A stretch of DNA of 64,000 nucleotides from Spirochaetota bacterium. Lineage in GTDB: Bacteria > Spirochaetota > Spirochaetia > Treponematales > Rectinemataceae. Position numbers and translations under genes: made by a program. Numbering within the stretch: position 1 is the first letter of the stretch; the number at the start of each line of letters is the position of its first letter. Shown here in pieces: positions 61,294 to 64,000 of the stretch. The stretch lies in contig JAJUIB010000001.1 in the NCBI GenBank assembly GCA_029265615.1, positions 186,001 through 250,000 on the forward strand. Direction: 5' to 3'. The notes beneath the pieces are model-generated. The model ran no database searches. It saw only the letters and a program-made list of their open reading frames with translations, and was not told where the DNA came from.

Positions 61294-64000
61294 CGCTGTT
61301 TCCGGCCGACTTCTCTGTCGAAGGCGAAGACAGGCTCCGCGCGATTTCGATCATCTCGTAGATCTCGAGGGTGTCACCCGGCTTCACATCCTGGAGCCCC
61401 TCGATGCCGATGCCGCACTCGTAGCCGGCGGCCACCTCTTTGACATCGTCCTTAAAGCGTTTGAGCGAGTTGATCTTGCCTTGGTGGATTTCGACGCCTT
61501 CGCGGATGACGCGAACCTGGCAGTTGCGCCGCACCACACCCTCGAGGACAAAGCATCCGGCGATGATGCCGACCTTCGGCACCTGGAAGGTCTCGCGCAC
61601 CTCCACCTGGCCGATCTCCTGCTCTTTGAGCTCGGGTGCGAGCATCCCCTCCATGGCCTTACGGATTTCCTCTTCCGCGCGGTAGATGATGTTGTACTTA
61701 CGGATATCGACCTTTTCGCGGTCGGCGAGCAGCTTTGCGGCGGGGCTCGGCCGGACATTGAAGGCGACAATGATCGCATCCGAAGCCGCAGCCATGTTGA
61801 CATCGTCTTCGGTGATCGTGCCGGCCGCAGCGCGAATGACGTTAAGCCTGACCTCGGGCGTCGAGAGCTTTTCGAGGAGGCCTTTGAGCGCCTCCACCGA
61901 GCCCTGCACGTCGCCCTTGATGAGTATCTTAAGCTCCTTAACGTCGCCCTGCTGAATCGTCGTGTAGAGGTTGTCGAGCGTCACTTTCTTGACGTTGCGC
62001 GCCTCTTCGTACTTTTTGAGCTCCTGACGCTTCATCGATATCTGGCGCGCGTACTTCTCGTCGTCGACGACCTCGAAGGGGTCGCCCGCATTCGGAAGAC
62101 CCTCAAAACCGATGACTTCCACCGGCATCGAGGGAGGCGCCTCCTCGACACGCTCGCCCCGGTCGTTGAAGAGTGCACGGACCTTGCCCGCATAGATGCC
62201 GGCGGCGAAGGAGTCGCCGACTCGGAGCGTGCCGCGCTCGACAATGACCGTCGCCACGATGCCGCGCCCCTGGTCGATGCGCGACTCGATGACCTTCGCC
62301 TCGGCGGCGCAGTCATAGTTCGCCGTAAGCTCAAGCACCTCGGCCTGGAGGAGGATGGCGTCGAGTAGCTCGGGAATACCCTTCTTTTGGAGGGCGGAGA
62401 TCTGGCAGTACATGGTCGTGCCGCCCCAGGCCTCGGGAATGAGCCCAAGCTCGGAGAGCTGTGTCATCACGCGGTCGGGATTGGCTTCGGGGAGATCGAT
62501 CTTGTTCACCGCGACGATGATGGGGAGGTTAGCGGCCTTGGCGTGATCAATGGCCTCGCGGGTCTGGGGCATCACGCCATCGTCGGCGGCGACAACGAGG
62601 ACGACGATGTCCGTCACCTGAGCACCGCGCGCGCGCATCTTGGAGAAGGCGGCATGACCGGGAGTATCGAGGAAGGTGATTTTTCCTTTCGGCGTCTCCA
62701 CCTGGTAAGCGCCAATATGCTGGGTGATGCCGCCAAACTCGCCCGCGACGACATCAGTCTTGCGGATCGCATCGAGGAGCTTGGTCTTGCCATGATCGAC
62801 ATGGCCCATGACCGTGACAACAGGAGGCCGAGGCTTGAGCTGCCCGGGTAGGTCTGCCACCTTTTCGATAACCGTCTCGTCGTAGAGCGAGACTATGTGC
62901 ACCTGGCAGTTGTATTCAGCCGCGAGGATCGTCGCCGTATCGGCGTCGATCTTCTGGTTGATCGTCGCCATCACACCGAGCTTCATGAGCTGGGCGATGA
63001 GGTCGGCTGGCTTGAGATTCATTTTTTTGGCGAGGTCGGACACGGAAATCGTCTCCATGATGTCGATTTCCTTGGGAACCGCCATCGCCTGGGCTTCCTG
63101 CTTTTTCTTGAGTCTGAGCGCCTTCTCGGCCTCTTCCTCCCGCTTGGTATAGACGGGCTTCTTGCCACGAACGGGTTTTTTGACCGCTGTCTTGCCGGTA
63201 CCGGCGATAGGCGCTCCGCCGGGGCCGCCGGGCCTGCCAGGTCCGCCGGGGCGGGCGCCATAGCCGCCAGGGCGAGCGGGACCTGCGGGGCGGGAGCCAT
63301 AGCCGCCCTGGCCATAGGGCCGAGAGCCAGCCCCACCCTGGCCGTAGCCGGGCCGCGGACCTGAGCCATAGCCACTCTGGCCTCCCTGTCCGTAGCCGGA
63401 CCGCGGGCCTGAGCCATAGCCGCCCTGGCCTCCCTGTCCGTAGCCGGACCGCGGGCCTGAGCCATAGCCGCCCTGCCCTCCCTGTCCGTAGCCGGACCGC
63501 GGGCCTGAGCCATAGCCGCCCTGCCCTCCCTGTCCGTAGCCGGGGCGCGGAGCAGGCGCAGGGCGCCCCTCGGATGCGCCGGTGCGAGGACCTGGCTGTC
63601 CTGAGCCCTCGCGCGGCGAAACGCTACCTTCACGCGCACCGGGGCGCGTCGCGGCCTGCGTCGCTCCAGAGCCGCCCGCGGCACCCGTGACGGCGGTGCC
63701 CGCAGATGGCAAACCTGCAGAAGTGGCAACAGCGCCCGCTGTAGCTTCAGTCGCCGCAGCGGACGACTCTGCGGGGCGGCTTTCAGCCTGCACGGCGACG
63801 GGCGCTTTTTCAGGCGTTTCCAGGGAGGGGGCCTTAGTCTCCTCCTCATGGTGCGCGACAACCCGCGCCTTTACGGGTGCAGCTGGAGCGGAAGCGGAAG
63901 AAGGTGGCGTAGCCTTTTTGACAACGACCTTCTTCTTGACGACGACTACCTTCTTTTTGTCGGCACCTGCTTCGTTCTCGGCACCTAGTGCCGCGGGACC
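61274..64000 (-). CDS. infB: Translation initiation factor IF-2, 5' end beyond the window
   Basis: At least 908 aa, open to the window edge. Reading from base 64000: a Lys/Val stretch (KKKVVVVKKKVVVKK), an Ala/Pro linker and then a Gly/Tyr/Gln repeat region (four 16-residue units) followed by Arg/Pro/Gly-rich sequence. IF2N (ISVSDLAKKMNLKPADLIAQ) and the GTPase with GHVDHGKTKLLD, DTPGHAAFSKMR and NKIDLPEA come next, then domains II-IV, ending FEIYEMIEIARSLSS-like. IF-2 places initiator tRNA on the 30S subunit. The N-terminal style is typical of treponemal IF-2. Confidence 0.96.
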   Translation of the reverse strand, partial: GPAALGAENEAGADKKKVVVVKKKVVVKKATPPSSASAPAAPVKARVVAHHEEETKAPSLETPEKAPVAVQAESRPAESSAAATEATAGAVATSAGLPSAGTAVTGAAGGSGATQAATRPGAREGSVSPREGSGQPGPRTGASEGRPAPAPRPGYGQGGQGGYGSGPRSGYGQGGQGGYGSGPRSGYGQGGQGGYGSGPRSGYGQGGQSGYGSGPRPGYGQGGAGSRPYGQGGYGSRPAGPARPGGYGARPGGPGRPGGPGGAPIAGTGKTAVKKPVRGKKPVYTKREEEAEKALRLKKKQEAQAMAVPKEIDIMETISVSDLAKKMNLKPADLIAQLMKLGVMATINQKIDADTATILAAEYNCQVHIVSLYDETVIEKVADLPGQLKPRPPVVTVMGHVDHGKTKLLDAIRKTDVVAGEFGGITQHIGAYQVETPKGKITFLDTPGHAAFSKMRARGAQVTDIVVLVVAADDGVMPQTREAIDHAKAANLPIIVAVNKIDLPEANPDRVMTQLSELGLIPEAWGGTTMYCQISALQKKGIPELLDAILLQAEVLELTANYDCAAEAKVIESRIDQGRGIVATVIVERGTLRVGDSFAAGIYAGKVRALFNDRGERVEEAPPSMPVEVIGFEGLPNAGDPFEVVDDEKYARQISMKRQELKKYEEARNVKKVTLDNLYTTIQQGDVKELKILIKGDVQGSVEALKGLLEKLSTPEVRLNVIRAAAGTITEDDVNMAAASDAIIVAFNVRPSPAAKLLADREKVDIRKYNIIYRAEEEIRKAMEGMLAPELKEQEIGQVEVRETFQVPKVGIIAGCFVLEGVVRRNCQVRVIREGVEIHQGKINSLKRFKDDVKEVAAGYECGIGIEGLQDVKPGDTLEIYEMIEIARSLSSPSTEKSAGNSDGRDKA
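63345..63552. repeat. 48-bp coding tandem repeats in infB
   Basis: Units beginning CTGAGCCATAGCC at 63361, 63409, 63457 and 63505 are spaced exactly 48 bp; the last is partly degenerate. On the coding strand each gives GYGQGGQGGYGSGPRS. Confidence 0.9.

Noticed and set aside
63345-63552. Possible CRISPR array (regular 48-bp repeats)
   Set aside because: No unique spacers; the whole unit repeats and is in frame inside infB.

Overview
The window is a 64 kb chromosomal segment from a GC-rich spirochaete, most likely of the Treponema/Spirochaetaceae type. The lineage call rests on several features. GreA is fused to a very long N-terminal region (894 aa), as in other spirochaetes. IF-2 has a Lys/Val-rich and then Gly/Tyr-rich N-terminus. 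The gene order coaD / rpmF / acpP, pyruvate phosphate dikinase as a glycolytic enzyme, and many lipoproteins and TPR envelope proteins fit as well. I count 50 protein genes (acpP and infB are cut by the window ends), seven tRNA genes and one TPP riboswitch. There is no IS element, prophage, CRISPR array or rRNA, and no stretch over 300 bases is left unexplained. The many long overlapping reading frames on the opposite strand are GC-codon shadows.

Layout. 1-0.9 kb (minus): acpP start, rpmF, coaD. 1-4.1 kb (plus): lnt, a small unknown gene, and amrS (radical-SAM part of the AmmeMemoRadiSam set). 4.3-5.4 kb: tRNA cluster His-Arg-Lys-Gly / Lys / Leu-Gly with identical second copies of tRNA-Lys and tRNA-Gly and two clear terminators. 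5.5-11.2 kb: proteostasis operon tig-clpP-clpX-lon. 11.2-15.2 kb: TPP riboswitch and thiamine ABC importer thiB-thiP-thiQ, then a macro-domain gene. 15.8-17.2 kb (minus): NtrC-type regulator. 17.2-18.7 kb: amrB-amrA. 18.7-27.3 kb (minus): FemAB-like transferase, metG, a secreted two-repeat protein and a 1341-aa outer-membrane protein.

27.4-30.9 kb (plus): a voltage-sensor-like membrane protein, a DUF503 gene and two lipoproteins in one probable operon. 30.9-34.5 kb (minus): dinB and a large membrane protein with an M28-peptidase-like domain. 34.6-38.8 kb: a GHKL-like unknown and ppdK with a lysine/alanine-rich tail. 38.9-43.3 kb (minus): dtd, three envelope/TPR genes, rpe. 43.5-49.2 kb (plus): TPR gene, greA, a vWA membrane protein. 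49.3-64 kb (minus): the translation cluster infB-rbfA-truB-ribF-rpsO-pnp, continuing through an M16 peptidase, dut, two LptF/LptG-type permeases, tgt, an NlpC/P60 hydrolase and a HEAT-repeat protein.

Most interesting signals: (i) seven operon-first genes whose -10 box ends only 6-8 nt before the start codon with no Shine-Dalgarno sequence, predicting leaderless mRNAs; (ii) a G8 tract inside the -35/-10 spacer of the TPR-greA promoter, a candidate phase-variable promoter; (iii) a canonical seven-arginine S4 voltage sensor joined to an extracytoplasmic segment, a HAMP-like element and a single calcium-loop motif instead of an ion pore; (iv) a TPP riboswitch whose conserved 3' strand is itself the thiB ribosome binding site; (v) a 15-bp tandem repeat exactly at the stop/start overlap of the two Lpt permease genes, giving four in-frame ATGs. 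All functional statements come from motifs read by eye; no database search was run.
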